Below are positions 38,326 through 47,686 of a stretch of 64,000 nucleotides of DNA, one piece after another. The notes beneath the pieces were generated by a model that saw only the letters and a program-made list of their open reading frames with translations, ran no database searches and was not told where the DNA came from. This DNA is from Kalmanozyma brasiliensis GHG001 (taxonomy: Eukaryota; Basidiomycota; Ustilaginomycetes; Ustilaginales), in contig NW_015961951.1 in NCBI RefSeq assembly GCF_000497045.1, positions 248,001 to 312,000 on the forward strand, read 5' to 3'. The number at the start of each line of letters is the position of its first letter. The first letter of the stretch is position 1. The position numbers were made by a program, and so were the translations under genes.

Positions 38326-39867
38326 TCAAAGCGGTGTTTCGAGGCAGACGAGCTTTGTTTCGAGCGAAGAGAGGTTGAGCAGCACGACCTGCTTGGTTTT
38401 GGCGAATTCGGGTACCAGTACCACCCTGCAGCCCTTGTCCTCTGTGTCGTCGTCTTCTCCTGCTGCAGCCTCACCATCGCTCTTGTAGACGGCGCTCGCG
38501 TACGCAGGCTGATTGCCGACGACGAGAATATCCGGTCGGTGCTTCAACACGAACGGATCCGTCGACTTGAACGGGTAGCACCACAGCGTGTCCGGTGCAG
38601 TCGGAGCCAGGTGGCCCCACTCCAGCGTGCGGAGCGCCATCTCGATACGTGCATCGTCAGTCTCGTCGACGTATTTGAAGACGTCGTCGATGTTCTGGCC
38701 AGACGTGCCGAGTAGTTTGCGGTCGCCGATGGAAACCCATGCCGGGTTGGTGTGACGATGCAACGAGTCGAAGCGACCGGCGCGGGGGAGCAGGGCAAAG
38801 TGGATCGGCTGCTGTGGCACTGCTGTCGATGCTGGGTCTCGCTCGCCGGGCAGCAGGTGAACTGGCATGGTGGAGCACAGATCTGTGAGGAGCTGGTCGA
38901 GCGCCAGAGTGGGCGCTGAGGAGAAGGTGGGTTGATCTTGACCATACCGCTTGGGTTTGTCTTCTTCTTCGGTGCGTGTGGGAGGCGCGAGCGAGTTGCC
39001 AGCAATCACGGCTGCTACGATGTTGGATGCCGAGCTACGGTCGTCGTCGCCACCGAGCTCGCCGCTGAGGTATTCAACTAGGACCTGCATCGAGAGCTCG
39101 GATTCGAGCGCTGCTTCTCCTCCGATGGCGAGACCGCTCATGAGGACGACCCATTGATCTTGTGCTGCGCCTTCGTGCTTTGCCCGGCCATTCTTTGCGC
39201 TCGTCAAAGGCTTGGAAGGAGAGGAGGCGGGCAAGGAGGCAAAGACAGCGTCGACGACGTCAAAGTCTCCTGCTCGCGTCTCTGTGCCGAGCACGGCAGC
39301 TACGACACCAGTGATGAGCATAGACCGTAAAGCGGTGCCGCCGCGGATGGCGTCACCGACGAGCTTGACACGACCCGACTGGTCCTCGATGAAGAGCTCG
39401 TCTCTGGCGTAATCGACGAATTTGGACCTGACCGGTTGCGGCGCGAGCCATTGCTCTCTCGTCAAGTCCTCCAATACGTCAGGTTTGAGCGGCATAGCGC
39501 AGTAGACGTTGCCGACGACATAGCAAATGTCACCTTGGCGCACATCCAGGATGCGGTCGACAAACTTGGGTGGCTCGTCCATGCTCAGCTTGGTAGCTCC
39601 ATTGGACGGACCAGCATCCGATGAGTCGAGCTGCGACAAAGGCTGAGACTGAGATTGAGAGAAAGCTTCAAAGTTGTCGACCCATCTTGACTTTGCACGG
39701 GGCAAGATGCGTTTCTTGAGGTAGGCAAGGCGGTAATCGTAGAGCTGCGCATACTGTTTGCTGTAGGAGCGGGAGCCGAGCGGTACGAGGAAAGCTTTGG
39801 AGAGCTCGGAGGCGATTGCGTCGTCTGATGGCGCGGCGATCGACTGTCGCTCAATGGGTGCTGGCAT
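38326..39867 (-). CDS. DNA polymerase delta small subunit (POLD2/Cdc1/Pol31 type)
   Basis: Single exon of 513 aa from the ATG at 39867 (MPAPIERQS); the frame is open for 57 codons further up without homology. The N-terminal OB-fold shows VDRILDVRQGDICYVVGNVY and LFIEDQSGRVKLVGD. The inactive calcineurin-like phosphoesterase part includes WVVLMSGLAIGGE, LALDQLLTDL, MPVHLLPGERDP, GTSGQNIDD and CYPFKSTDPFVLKHRPDILV, all characteristic of B-subunits of replicative polymerases. It bridges the catalytic and Pol32-type subunits and supports PCNA-dependent lagging-strand synthesis in the nucleus. The upstream region has an ACGCGT box, expected for an S-phase gene. Confidence 0.93.
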   Translation of the reverse strand: MPAPIERQSIAAPSDDAIASELSKAFLVPLGSRSYSKQYAQLYDYRLAYLKKRILPRAKSRWVDNFEAFSQSQSQPLSQLDSSDAGPSNGATKLSMDEPPKFVDRILDVRQGDICYVVGNVYCAMPLKPDVLEDLTREQWLAPQPVRSKFVDYARDELFIEDQSGRVKLVGDAIRGGTALRSMLITGVVAAVLGTETRAGDFDVVDAVFASLPASSPSKPLTSAKNGRAKHEGAAQDQWVVLMSGLAIGGEAALESELSMQVLVEYLSGELGGDDDRSSASNIVAAVIAGNSLAPPTRTEEEDKPKRYGQDQPTFSSAPTLALDQLLTDLCSTMPVHLLPGERDPASTAVPQQPIHFALLPRAGRFDSLHRHTNPAWVSIGDRKLLGTSGQNIDDVFKYVDETDDARIEMALRTLEWGHLAPTAPDTLWCYPFKSTDPFVLKHRPDILVVGNQPAYASAVYKSDGEAAAGEDDDTEDKGCRVVLVPEFAKTKQVVLLNLSSLETKLVCLETPL

Positions 39868-40201
39868 CTCGAAGCGCTCGAAGCTGTTGAGTAAGAGCGA
39901 ACGAATGGCGAAGGACGAAAGAACGAGAAGAAGTGTGAGTGCAATCTGAGACTCGAAATGAAATGACTGAGCGACGCGTTGATTAGGCCAAGGCGCGTGC
40001 GAAAATTGACCACAGAGAGGGAGACCAACACCAACCATCCTTCGGCTGAGCCGACTTGCGCTCTGTCACCTGTTCCCACGCTTATCACATCACATTGCAT
40101 TTTCCTCTCTGCCATCACAATCACAATCACCTTGGGCTGATTCAGCATGCTCGCGGCATAGCATCCATCGCAATCAATCGATCGGATCAGCCGATTTCGC
40201 C
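39868..40201. other. Divergent promoter of the polymerase delta subunit and GCP genes
   Basis: A 334-bp region between two start codons. It carries an ACGCGT box and a nearby GCGAAAA; no TATA box was seen. Confidence 0.55.
39974..39979. promoter_or_regulatory. MCB box (ACGCGT), candidate MBF site
   Basis: The palindrome ACGCGT is 107 bp upstream of the polymerase delta subunit ATG. MBF binds this core in G1/S genes of yeasts, including polymerase genes. The hexamer also occurs elsewhere in the window, so the evidence is mainly its position. Confidence 0.4.
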
Positions 40202-43200
40202 ATGTCATTCCAATCACTCGAGGTGCTCGAGGTGCCTCCTTTGCCCTCGTTGGAGCTAGAACAATCCATTCTCGACCACGATCAATTGGTCTCTTCGACC
40301 TTCCTGTCATCCGCAGGCAGCTCTCTGTCCAGCAGCTACCGTATCGCACCACTTGCACAGCATGTAGAGCCCGGAGTCGATCCTGTGCTCGGTGCCTTCT
40401 CTAAAAGGGCTACCAGCTACGAGCTCGATCCGCACCACACGGCCGGCTACGCATCCCCATTACACACAACTCAACGCGTCGTGGACCTTGATGACGACCC
40501 CGACTCGTCTCCAGGTCCCTCACGACGTCCAGTACGTCGAAGCGACTCGTCTTCGAGCCTCAGCTCCCTGGATACAAGCTACTGGGATGAGGACTTCCGA
40601 GCCGTTGCTCGTCCCGCGTCGGTCAAGTTCAGGGGCTTGCCAGCCAACGCAAGGGTGCTGGATCTGGCCGCGGCTGAGATGTATGGCCCTGGGCAACAGG
40701 ACATCTTGGAAGCAATCCACGAGCGGGCGCTGCCCGACGCCGTCTGTGATCCGAAAGATCAGCATCTTGCTCCTGTTCATCCTATCCAGCATGTTCTCCG
40801 GTCACTCGTCACAACGGCCACAACCGGCACATCGTCAGATCACTTTCAATGGGACGCAGACTCGGCCTCATTCGTATGGTCAGCCACTTTGCAACATAAT
40901 CGAAACGTCCGTCAGCTGCGTAGACGTTTGAAAGAGCAAGCTGCCCTGCATGCTTCATTGGTCGCTGCGGGAGAGGATACTAACGAGCAACAGCATCTCC
41001 CGGCCGCAATGACAAGCTCATGGATCGGATCCGAACGCATCCTAGGCTGGAGTCAGGCCGCCTCAGATAGCGTCGTCCGCCCCTTTCTGGACATTGGTGC
41101 GCTTCTTCGTCGCATCGACGATCGCATCCTCGCAATGCACCGTTCCGCAGCAGCTCTCTGCAACGAGGCGCCTGCGCTTGCAGCAGCGCTGGACACGGTC
41201 GTGACTTGGCTCAAAGAAGAGCTCGCAGATCAGACAGCGGTCCTATCCACAAAAGCGTCCTCGCCGGACGCCGCCTCTTCAGCCATCTTGAATGCACATG
41301 CCGAGCTGGACACGTGTCTCGCCGTCCTCAAGAGTCTCGGCAATCTTCTCTCGTGTGGTCAGCCTAGGCTTCCACCCTTCCGTCCGCTAGCATGGCTCAA
41401 ACACACGTATGCCACTCTATCGCATCTGCACGCTCATCTCTCGGCCTCGTTAGCATCCGGTGCGGCCCCCCTCTCTTCCGCAGTGCTGGCCTATCTGCTC
41501 GATCGCACAAGCGTCACGTGGCGCCAGCAGGTCGCCCGTTGGGTCGGCTTTCCTGGGTTCGAGTCGGATCGCACGGGCGAGCTGGACGACAGACCTCCGG
41601 CGCTCAAGTCGGATTCCGGTTCTTCCTCGGCTCAGATCTCGACGCCGTGGAGCGGCGCTGTGATCGATTGGTCGCTGGATGAGCGAGGCGAAGAGGACGT
41701 CGGATACACACTCAAGCCCTCAGCGGTGCCGAGCTTCCTTCCCTTCCGCCACGCAAGAACATTTCTCGAAGCAGGTCGTGCGTTGAGGCTCCTCAAGAAG
41801 GCCGCTCCAGAAGATCATCCACTCGTTCATCAATGGTCGATCAAAGCGTCTGAGAAGATGTCGGCTGCGCGCATCGAGCTGCCGACATGGCAATGGTCAA
41901 CGCCCGAAAGTCAGGCCAAGCTGAACGCGGTGGAGGACCACATTGTGCAGTTCAAGCGTCAAATTGCTCGGTGGCGAAGACAAAGACGCAAGGCGGTCAC
42001 TGGAGGCATGGCCACTTCCGCGAGCAACACTTCATCGCCACTCAGCTCAAGTGTGGTCCTGGCTCAGTCCTCAGACGAGCCCGCACAAGAGGCGCCGCCG
42101 TTGCAGGTCAGCGAAGCAGCAGCGGTCTCGTCACTTGAGGATCAGTTTGCACGCATGTCGCAACTCTTCGCTGCGCTTCCTGGCCTGACGGACCCGACTG
42201 CTGTCACGGTGGCCGTGCCCGATCTTCACCAAGATACACTGCAACATGGCAATGCATTGCCGTCGTATGACGAGCAGCAATTGCTTTTGCTGTACCTCTC
42301 CTCGGCCGCTTGCCCCTCCCAGCCGGAGCACGCCATCTCAAAATCGTCTTTCGACCGGGTCACACAAGCTAGCCTGGTAGCGCCCTTCGAGAGCTGGGCA
42401 CGGCTCATCAACATGTCCCTCATCAGCGTCTTCTTCCAAGACCTCGGTCTTGGCACCTATCTCGAGACGTGCAAGCAGTTTTTGTTGCTCGGAGGCATCC
42501 ATTTCGAGCGACAGGTCGTATCCAGCTTGTTTGATGTGGACCAGGCCAGCGTCCTCGACGATGCCTCGGCGACATCCGGACGTGCCGTCGTGGCCATGAA
42601 TCGACGCTTGACGGCGGAAGGCGTCTGGCCACCCAATGATAGTCTGCTTTCCTCTGCGCTCAACACAGCTGTCATCGAGACTGTCTCTGGCATGCGCCAA
42701 GCCCACGAAGACAGACTCCATCGAAGCGGGAAGACAGAAGACGCAGTCTCACTCGCATTCAAGGATCTCGACGAGAGGTTGTCGTTCGCTGTCGTCGAGC
42801 CGCGCTCCGCATCCTCTTCCAGCAAAGGCAAGAGCAAGAGCAAGCCTACCTGGACGGACCCATCTTCGATCGACGCGCTCGATTGGCTCACGCTGTCCTT
42901 CCATCCACCGCCGCTCATCTCTCCGCTGCTGACGCAGGTAGCCCAGACCCGATACCAGCGGCTGTGGAATCTGCTGTTGCGCATCAAGCGGTGCAAGGTG
43001 GCCATGCGGGCGGCGTGGGCGTGCACGTTCAAGTCGACGAGCGCTGCCTTCACGTTCGACTTCAAGACGCGCTCGCTGATGCAGCAGTTCCGGTGGGAGC
43101 TCAACCATTTTTTGGACTCCTTTGGATCGTTTGTGGAAGAGATCGGGATCGAGTCGCATTGGTCTGGGTTTATGCAGAGGCTGGAGCGGGTGAGGAGGGA

Positions 43201-43879
43201 GGTGAGCGACGAACTTGCTTCTCGTGCTTCTTCCGGTCGCACGGCCGTTGCAGACGCCGAAGGCGCAGCTGACGGTGACCTCGACGACGAGGCGCTGGAG
43301 GAGGAGGAGCGGGCAGCGCTCATGACGTCCAGCCTGGAACTCAAGGACGTCTTTTCGCTGGCGCGATACCACGAACGGATCCTCGACCGGATGCTCTCGA
43401 CATGCTTCCTCAAGTCCAAGCAGCGTGGAGTGCTGACGATCGTCTCAGACCTTTTGCAGACAGTGCTCGACTTTTCGCAGCTCTGCATCGACTTCCACAC
43501 GCCTACCACCGCCACTGTCGAGCCGCCGACGTTTGACGATTTTCAGAACCTTCATCGCTATTTCCGCTCTAGGATGGATACGTTCGTTCAAGCTCTCATC
43601 ATACTGAAGGACCGCTCGCCAGTAGCTTCTCGTCCAGGGGCGGAAGCGGCACTGGGCGTCGATAGGGACAGCGGCACCGACGATCGTGACGGAAAGAGAC
43701 GCATGGACGTCGAAGCAGAGAAAGCCCGACTAGCGCAGGACGAGCTGGAAGACTTGATGGCGCTGGATGTCGACGCTGCAGGACGAAGCGTCGAAGGCAC
43801 CGAGCAGGAAAGCATCACGAGCGTCGAGATGCTGTTGGGCAGGTTGAACGCCAGCGGCTTCTACGCTGAGCTGGATTAG
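40202..43879 (+). CDS. Gamma-tubulin complex component (GCP5/GCP6-like, Spc97/Spc98 family)
   Basis: Single exon of 1225 aa with ATG in GCCATGTCA. The C-terminal half carries the GCP family GRIP2 region: ALDWLTLSFHPPPLISPLL, then YQRLWNLLLRIKRCKVAM, FDFKTRSLMQQFRWELNHFL and YHERILDRMLSTCFLK. The GRIP1-like part includes LETCKQFLLLGGIHFERQVV. GCP proteins assemble in a ring with gamma-tubulin and nucleate microtubules at spindle pole bodies. The length and the weak N-terminal region suggest a non-core member (GCP5/6; Mod21/Alp16 in fission yeast), but the subtype is not certain. It has several Ser-rich and acidic linkers. Confidence 0.82.
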   Translation: MSFQSLEVLEVPPLPSLELEQSILDHDQLVSSTFLSSAGSSLSSSYRIAPLAQHVEPGVDPVLGAFSKRATSYELDPHHTAGYASPLHTTQRVVDLDDDPDSSPGPSRRPVRRSDSSSSLSSLDTSYWDEDFRAVARPASVKFRGLPANARVLDLAAAEMYGPGQQDILEAIHERALPDAVCDPKDQHLAPVHPIQHVLRSLVTTATTGTSSDHFQWDADSASFVWSATLQHNRNVRQLRRRLKEQAALHASLVAAGEDTNEQQHLPAAMTSSWIGSERILGWSQAASDSVVRPFLDIGALLRRIDDRILAMHRSAAALCNEAPALAAALDTVVTWLKEELADQTAVLSTKASSPDAASSAILNAHAELDTCLAVLKSLGNLLSCGQPRLPPFRPLAWLKHTYATLSHLHAHLSASLASGAAPLSSAVLAYLLDRTSVTWRQQVARWVGFPGFESDRTGELDDRPPALKSDSGSSSAQISTPWSGAVIDWSLDERGEEDVGYTLKPSAVPSFLPFRHARTFLEAGRALRLLKKAAPEDHPLVHQWSIKASEKMSAARIELPTWQWSTPESQAKLNAVEDHIVQFKRQIARWRRQRRKAVTGGMATSASNTSSPLSSSVVLAQSSDEPAQEAPPLQVSEAAAVSSLEDQFARMSQLFAALPGLTDPTAVTVAVPDLHQDTLQHGNALPSYDEQQLLLLYLSSAACPSQPEHAISKSSFDRVTQASLVAPFESWARLINMSLISVFFQDLGLGTYLETCKQFLLLGGIHFERQVVSSLFDVDQASVLDDASATSGRAVVAMNRRLTAEGVWPPNDSLLSSALNTAVIETVSGMRQAHEDRLHRSGKTEDAVSLAFKDLDERLSFAVVEPRSASSSSKGKSKSKPTWTDPSSIDALDWLTLSFHPPPLISPLLTQVAQTRYQRLWNLLLRIKRCKVAMRAAWACTFKSTSAAFTFDFKTRSLMQQFRWELNHFLDSFGSFVEEIGIESHWSGFMQRLERVRREVSDELASRASSGRTAVADAEGAADGDLDDEALEEEERAALMTSSLELKDVFSLARYHERILDRMLSTCFLKSKQRGVLTIVSDLLQTVLDFSQLCIDFHTPTTATVEPPTFDDFQNLHRYFRSRMDTFVQALIILKDRSPVASRPGAEAALGVDRDSGTDDRDGKRRMDVEAEKARLAQDELEDLMALDVDAAGRSVEGTEQESITSVEMLLGRLNASGFYAELD

Positions 43880-44141
43880 GCTGCTCATTCGAAAGCTCAT
43901 GCACCCACCACACGCCAGAATCAAGGGAAGCGCGATATTGCGAGATAGCGTTGCGAGAGAGTGATTGGATACATTTGCTTGACTTGGAGATCTGCGGTGC
44001 TTTGCTTTGACTTTGTTGCGGTACTTTCGGAGACATTGGACGACGTTCGGGTGATGGAGGACGAGCGTGAGAAGGGACAACAAGGGCGTGGACAGGGACG
44101 AAGGAACGGACATCTGAAACGGGATTCTTGAGCTTGTACGC

Positions 44142-44486
44142 CTAGTCTCGGCTCATAGCCTCGAGCACCTTCTTGGCCTGTTCGGGCGAGTGGTTCTTCT
44201 TCATCTTGGTGGGCAGATCCTTGTTCTTCTTGACCGAGACCTTGTTCTCCTGCCTGCTTGGGTTGATCTGATCGGCGCCGGTCAGCCGGGCTTCGACGTG
44301 CGAGCGACCGCTGCCCGGATTCTTCTTGCCGCCGGACCAGCGGTGGGCTTTGGCAGTGCTGCCGTGCGAAAGGTCGTCTAGGTGGTCCGACTTGTAGTTG
44401 GGAGAGGCGCGGAAGACCGACGCGTTGGCGTAGGGGTCTGTAGACGAGGTGGAGGAGGACGAGTCGCTGCGTGGCTTGGTGGACAT
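44142..44486 (-). CDS. Small conserved basic protein of unknown function
   Basis: The product is 114 aa from the ATG at 44486, behind a TATA box at 44589-44594. It begins with a Ser-rich segment, then SPNYKSDHLDDLSHGSTAKA, HRWSGGKKNPGSGRSH and a Lys-rich C-terminal helix (PEQAKKVLEAM). No signal peptide, membrane segment or known domain is visible. Promoter spacing and codon use support a real gene; similar small proteins appear in other basidiomycetes as hypothetical. It converges on the GCP gene. Confidence 0.6.
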   Translation of the reverse strand: MSTKPRSDSSSSTSSTDPYANASVFRASPNYKSDHLDDLSHGSTAKAHRWSGGKKNPGSGRSHVEARLTGADQINPSRQENKVSVKKNKDLPTKMKKNHSPEQAKKVLEAMSRD

Positions 44487-44998
44487 GATACAAATGTGCG
44501 CTGGAAACTGGTGTGGAAGTGTGTATGAAGCAGTGCGAGGACTGATGGAGGGGGAGCAGAAGAAAGGTGGTCGACCAGGCGCGCACTACTTATACTTTCT
44601 CATCGGCGCCTGACTCGACTCAGCCCGTGCTGCAGCCAGCCTGGAGCTTAGCAAGCACGCGCCCACACTCGAAGATCACATCAAGGCTCTGACTCGGAAC
44701 AAGCCGAAAGCATGGGCCACGTCTGCAGCCGCGAGAGTCAGCTTATCGTCCCTAGGCAGGTTTCGAAGTCTCACTCAGCCTCTGGCGAGCCCCGCATGAA
44801 CCCTGTCGCAAGACCCTGCCTGCCAAAATTTAAAGCTTTGCTCGTCCGTGCGTTGCTGCATAGAAATCCGACACAAGTGGAGAGCTTTCTGGAAAAGTCA
44901 CACCCAAATCACACCAGACCGCGTGACCTTTGCGCACTTCAAGCCTGTCATTGTGAGGCAACAAACGTCGAGACGGCTCTCGAGTGAGCTTTGAGGCT
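44487..44998. other. Intergenic region upstream of the small basic protein
   Basis: The right part is the 3' side of the enoyl-CoA hydratase gene. Apart from the TATA box, nothing was recognised. Confidence 0.55.
44589..44594 (-). promoter_or_regulatory. TATA box of the small basic protein gene
   Basis: TATAAG on the minus strand (AGTATAAGTAG), 103 bp upstream of the ATG at 44486. Confidence 0.45.
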
Positions 44999-46078
44999 TT
45001 ACTCGTGCGTGAAGGAGGCCTTCCTCTTCTCGGCGAAAGCTGCCATGCCTTCCTTCTGATCCTTGGTCGCGAAGAGGCTTTGGAAGAGGCGGCGCTCGAA
45101 GCGCGTTCCCTCTTGCAGGCTGAGCTCGAAGGCTGTAACCCACAGCGACATCATCCGTATGATCATATAAAAGTACAGCAGAGGTCAGCAATCGGCTCGT
45201 ATCCTCAAATGAGCAATCTAACTCTGCTTTGCTCGTATACTCACAAGCATTGACGCCCTCCTTGGCGGCCTGCACCGCAATCTGGCCCTTCTTGGCGATG
45301 GTCGAGGCCACCTTGACGGCCTCGTCGACGACACTGCCCTCACGAACAACGCGCGAGATCAAGCCGCGTCGCTCCGCATCGTCGGCACTGAAGTTGCGTC
45401 CCGTCAGCACCATCTCCATGGCGGTCGACTTGCCGACCGCCTTGGTGAGACGCTGCGTACCGCCGGCACCCGGAATGACACCGAGGTTGATCTCGGGCTG
45501 ACCAAAGTTGGCGGTGGGCGAAGCGAGGATGATGTCGCACCTATACAAGCAAGCGAAGATGAAGTCAGCATTCGATCTAGTCAGAGCTCTCCGGGTTCTG
45601 TTGTTGTGGACACCTACATCATGGCCAACTCGCAACCACCGCCGAGCGCGAACCCGCTGACAGCAGCCACAATGGGCTTCCGGATGGTGGTGAGCTTGGT
45701 CCAGTGACCCAGGAAATTGGTCTTGTATGCATCGGCGTACTGCTTGTCCTTCATCTCCTTGATATCGGCACCCGCAGCGAAGGCCTTGTCGGATCCCGTG
45801 AGGACGATGGCGCCCACCTCGGGATCATTGTCGGCGATGTCGGCGGCCTCGTTGAGCTCGTGGAAGAGCGCCGAGTTGAGCGCGTTGAGTGCCTTGGGTC
45901 GGTTGAGCGTGATCTGCGTGACGCCCTTGGCAGGCGACGAGACGATGATGTTCTGGTACTCCTTAGCCGCTGTCGCAGACAAGCGAGGGAGCGAGGTGGA
46001 GAGCGATCGGGTGGATGGGAGTGCTGCGACTCGGGGCGCGGTGGTGCGCAAAGCAGTGCGAACGGTCGAAGCCAGCAT
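44999..46078 (-). CDS. Mitochondrial enoyl-CoA hydratase (crotonase family, ECHS1-like)
   Basis: Exons 46078-45618, 45540-45245 and 45132-44999 give 296 aa; introns are 77 and 112 nt with GT and AG ends. The N-terminal 35 residues are Arg/Ser/Ala rich without acidic residues, typical of mitochondrial import. Crotonase marks are [25 protein letters not shown] (oxyanion), [16 protein letters not shown] with catalytic E150 and [21 protein letters not shown] with E170. The first splice restores AMMCDII, and the second joins VNA to SFELSLQEG. It hydrates 2-enoyl-CoA in beta-oxidation or branched-chain amino acid breakdown. It shares a 343-bp divergent promoter with NFU1. Confidence 0.94.
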
Positions 46079-46421
46079 CTTGTTATCTTTGGTGCTGTGC
46101 TGGGTGGTGGTGATGATGGGGAGGTCGAAGGTGTTGGTCTCGTCGATCTTCTCAAAGGCCGGCCCAGGTGGCCTAAGCGGAGGTCAAGGTTCACATTGTG
46201 TCCAGCTCGGCTCCATCGGAGAGTCTTCCAGCCGGAAAACCCGTGAAAATCGCAGCTGTTTTCCCCACACCAGCGAGACTTCCTTTGTAATGATGACAAA
46301 TACAAAAGTTCAATCCGACCTGAGCTTCTCGAGCCTTGCATGACACATTTCTCCTTCGGCCTTTGCCACTTACCCATTCTTCTCATACCACCCTATCCTT
46401 GTCTTCGAGTCGATACAAACA
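46079..46421. other. Bidirectional promoter of enoyl-CoA hydratase and NFU1
   Basis: A 343-bp region between two start codons of genes for mitochondrial proteins. No TATA box was seen. Confidence 0.55.
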
Positions 46422-47294
46422 ATGACGGCAGTAGCAAGGACAAGCGCATCAACACTGCGAGCAGTCGCTCGATCCGCTGTTGCCAGCAGCAGTCGCCATG
46501 TTGCCCGCAGCGCACCAGTGGCTCGTCGAACCATCATGACCGCCACCAACACACCAGCGCTCCGTTTGCGCTCTCTCACGGCCCTCGTCGCCCCTTCACC
46601 AGCTTCGCGGATCCAAAAGCGTACCATGTTCATTCAGACCGAGTCCACGCCCAACGAGGACTCGCTCAAGTTTCTCCCGGGGCACCAGGTGATGGAGTCG
46701 GGAACGCACGAGTTCCTCGATACCCGCTCGTCGATGGCCTCTCCTCTCGCAAAGAAGCTCTTCAACGTCCCCGGCGTAGTGAGCGTCTTCTACGGCCCAG
46801 ACTTTGTCACCGTCAGCAAGGACGCGGGTCACCAGTGGTCGACGCTGAAGCCCGAGATCTACTCGAGCATCATGGAGCACTTTACCGCCGGCCACCCGCT
46901 CTTCACCGACCCCGAGTCGTCACATGGCTCGCAGGACACGGTAATTCTTGATACGGACTCGGAGGTCGTAGCGATGATCAAGGAGCTGCTCGACACACGC
47001 GTGCGTCCGGCGATCCAGGAGGACGGAGGGGATCTGGAATACAGAGGCTTCGGAGAGGACACGGACGGCATCGTCAAGGTCAAGTTGAAGGGCTCGTGCC
47101 GTGGTTGCGATTCCTCGACTGTCACGCTCAAGTCCGGCATCGAGAGGATGCTCAAGCACTACATTCCCGAAGTCAACGGTGTGGAGCAGGTGCTCGATCC
47201 AGAGGAGGAGATCGCGTTGGATGAGTTCGCAAAGCTCGAGCAGAAACTCGAAAAGGATCGCCAGAAGGAAAAGGATATGGGTTTCTCCCTTTGA
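46422..47294 (+). CDS. NFU1: Mitochondrial Fe-S cluster scaffold NFU1
   Basis: Single exon of 290 aa. Residues 1-65 are Arg/Ser/Ala rich with no acidic residue until about 74, so they form a mitochondrial presequence. The Nfu N-terminal domain follows: MFIQTESTPNEDSLKF, SPLAKKLFNVPGVVSVF and WSTLKPEIYSSI. The NifU-like C-terminal domain has RPAIQEDGGDLEYRGF and the CxxC motif C226-R-G-C229, whose thiols bind a [4Fe-4S] cluster. NFU1 delivers clusters to lipoyl synthase and respiratory complex subunits. A Lys/Glu-rich tail (EQKLEKDRQKEKD) is an extension. Length and order of domains are normal for the family. Confidence 0.95.
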   Translation: MTAVARTSASTLRAVARSAVASSSRHVARSAPVARRTIMTATNTPALRLRSLTALVAPSPASRIQKRTMFIQTESTPNEDSLKFLPGHQVMESGTHEFLDTRSSMASPLAKKLFNVPGVVSVFYGPDFVTVSKDAGHQWSTLKPEIYSSIMEHFTAGHPLFTDPESSHGSQDTVILDTDSEVVAMIKELLDTRVRPAIQEDGGDLEYRGFGEDTDGIVKVKLKGSCRGCDSSTVTLKSGIERMLKHYIPEVNGVEQVLDPEEEIALDEFAKLEQKLEKDRQKEKDMGFSL

Positions 47295-47686
47295 TGCTGC
47301 CCTCACATTGGAACGTTGAGGCCGCTACTATCACTGACTTCGCTGTACACTAGCTACGATCTCCATTGTTGATCCACGCCACTTCACCGGATTATCAATT
47401 GCGGATCACCATGGAATCGCATTGGCAAAGCACACTTCCTCGTCCGAAAACCCTCACTGAGAGCCTGAGCCCACCTTCCCCTCTCGATGAACTCACCCCA
47501 CCCATCCCCTCCTCGTCGGTCCCATCGACCATAAGTCGAGCAGGCTCCGCATCTCACTCAATAGCACGCCTTCTGCTCAGTCCACGCCTGTTCTTCTCTC
47601 ACAACAACCACGGGCCACAAGCGAAAGACGAAGACCGAAACGAGACAGCGTGAGATTTTGGAATCGTGAAAAGGGAACCAACAAAA
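47295..47686. other. Intergenic region between convergent NFU1 and fumarate reductase genes
   Basis: Two 3' regions. A Pro/Ser-rich frame near 47411-47653 is not supported. Confidence 0.55.
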
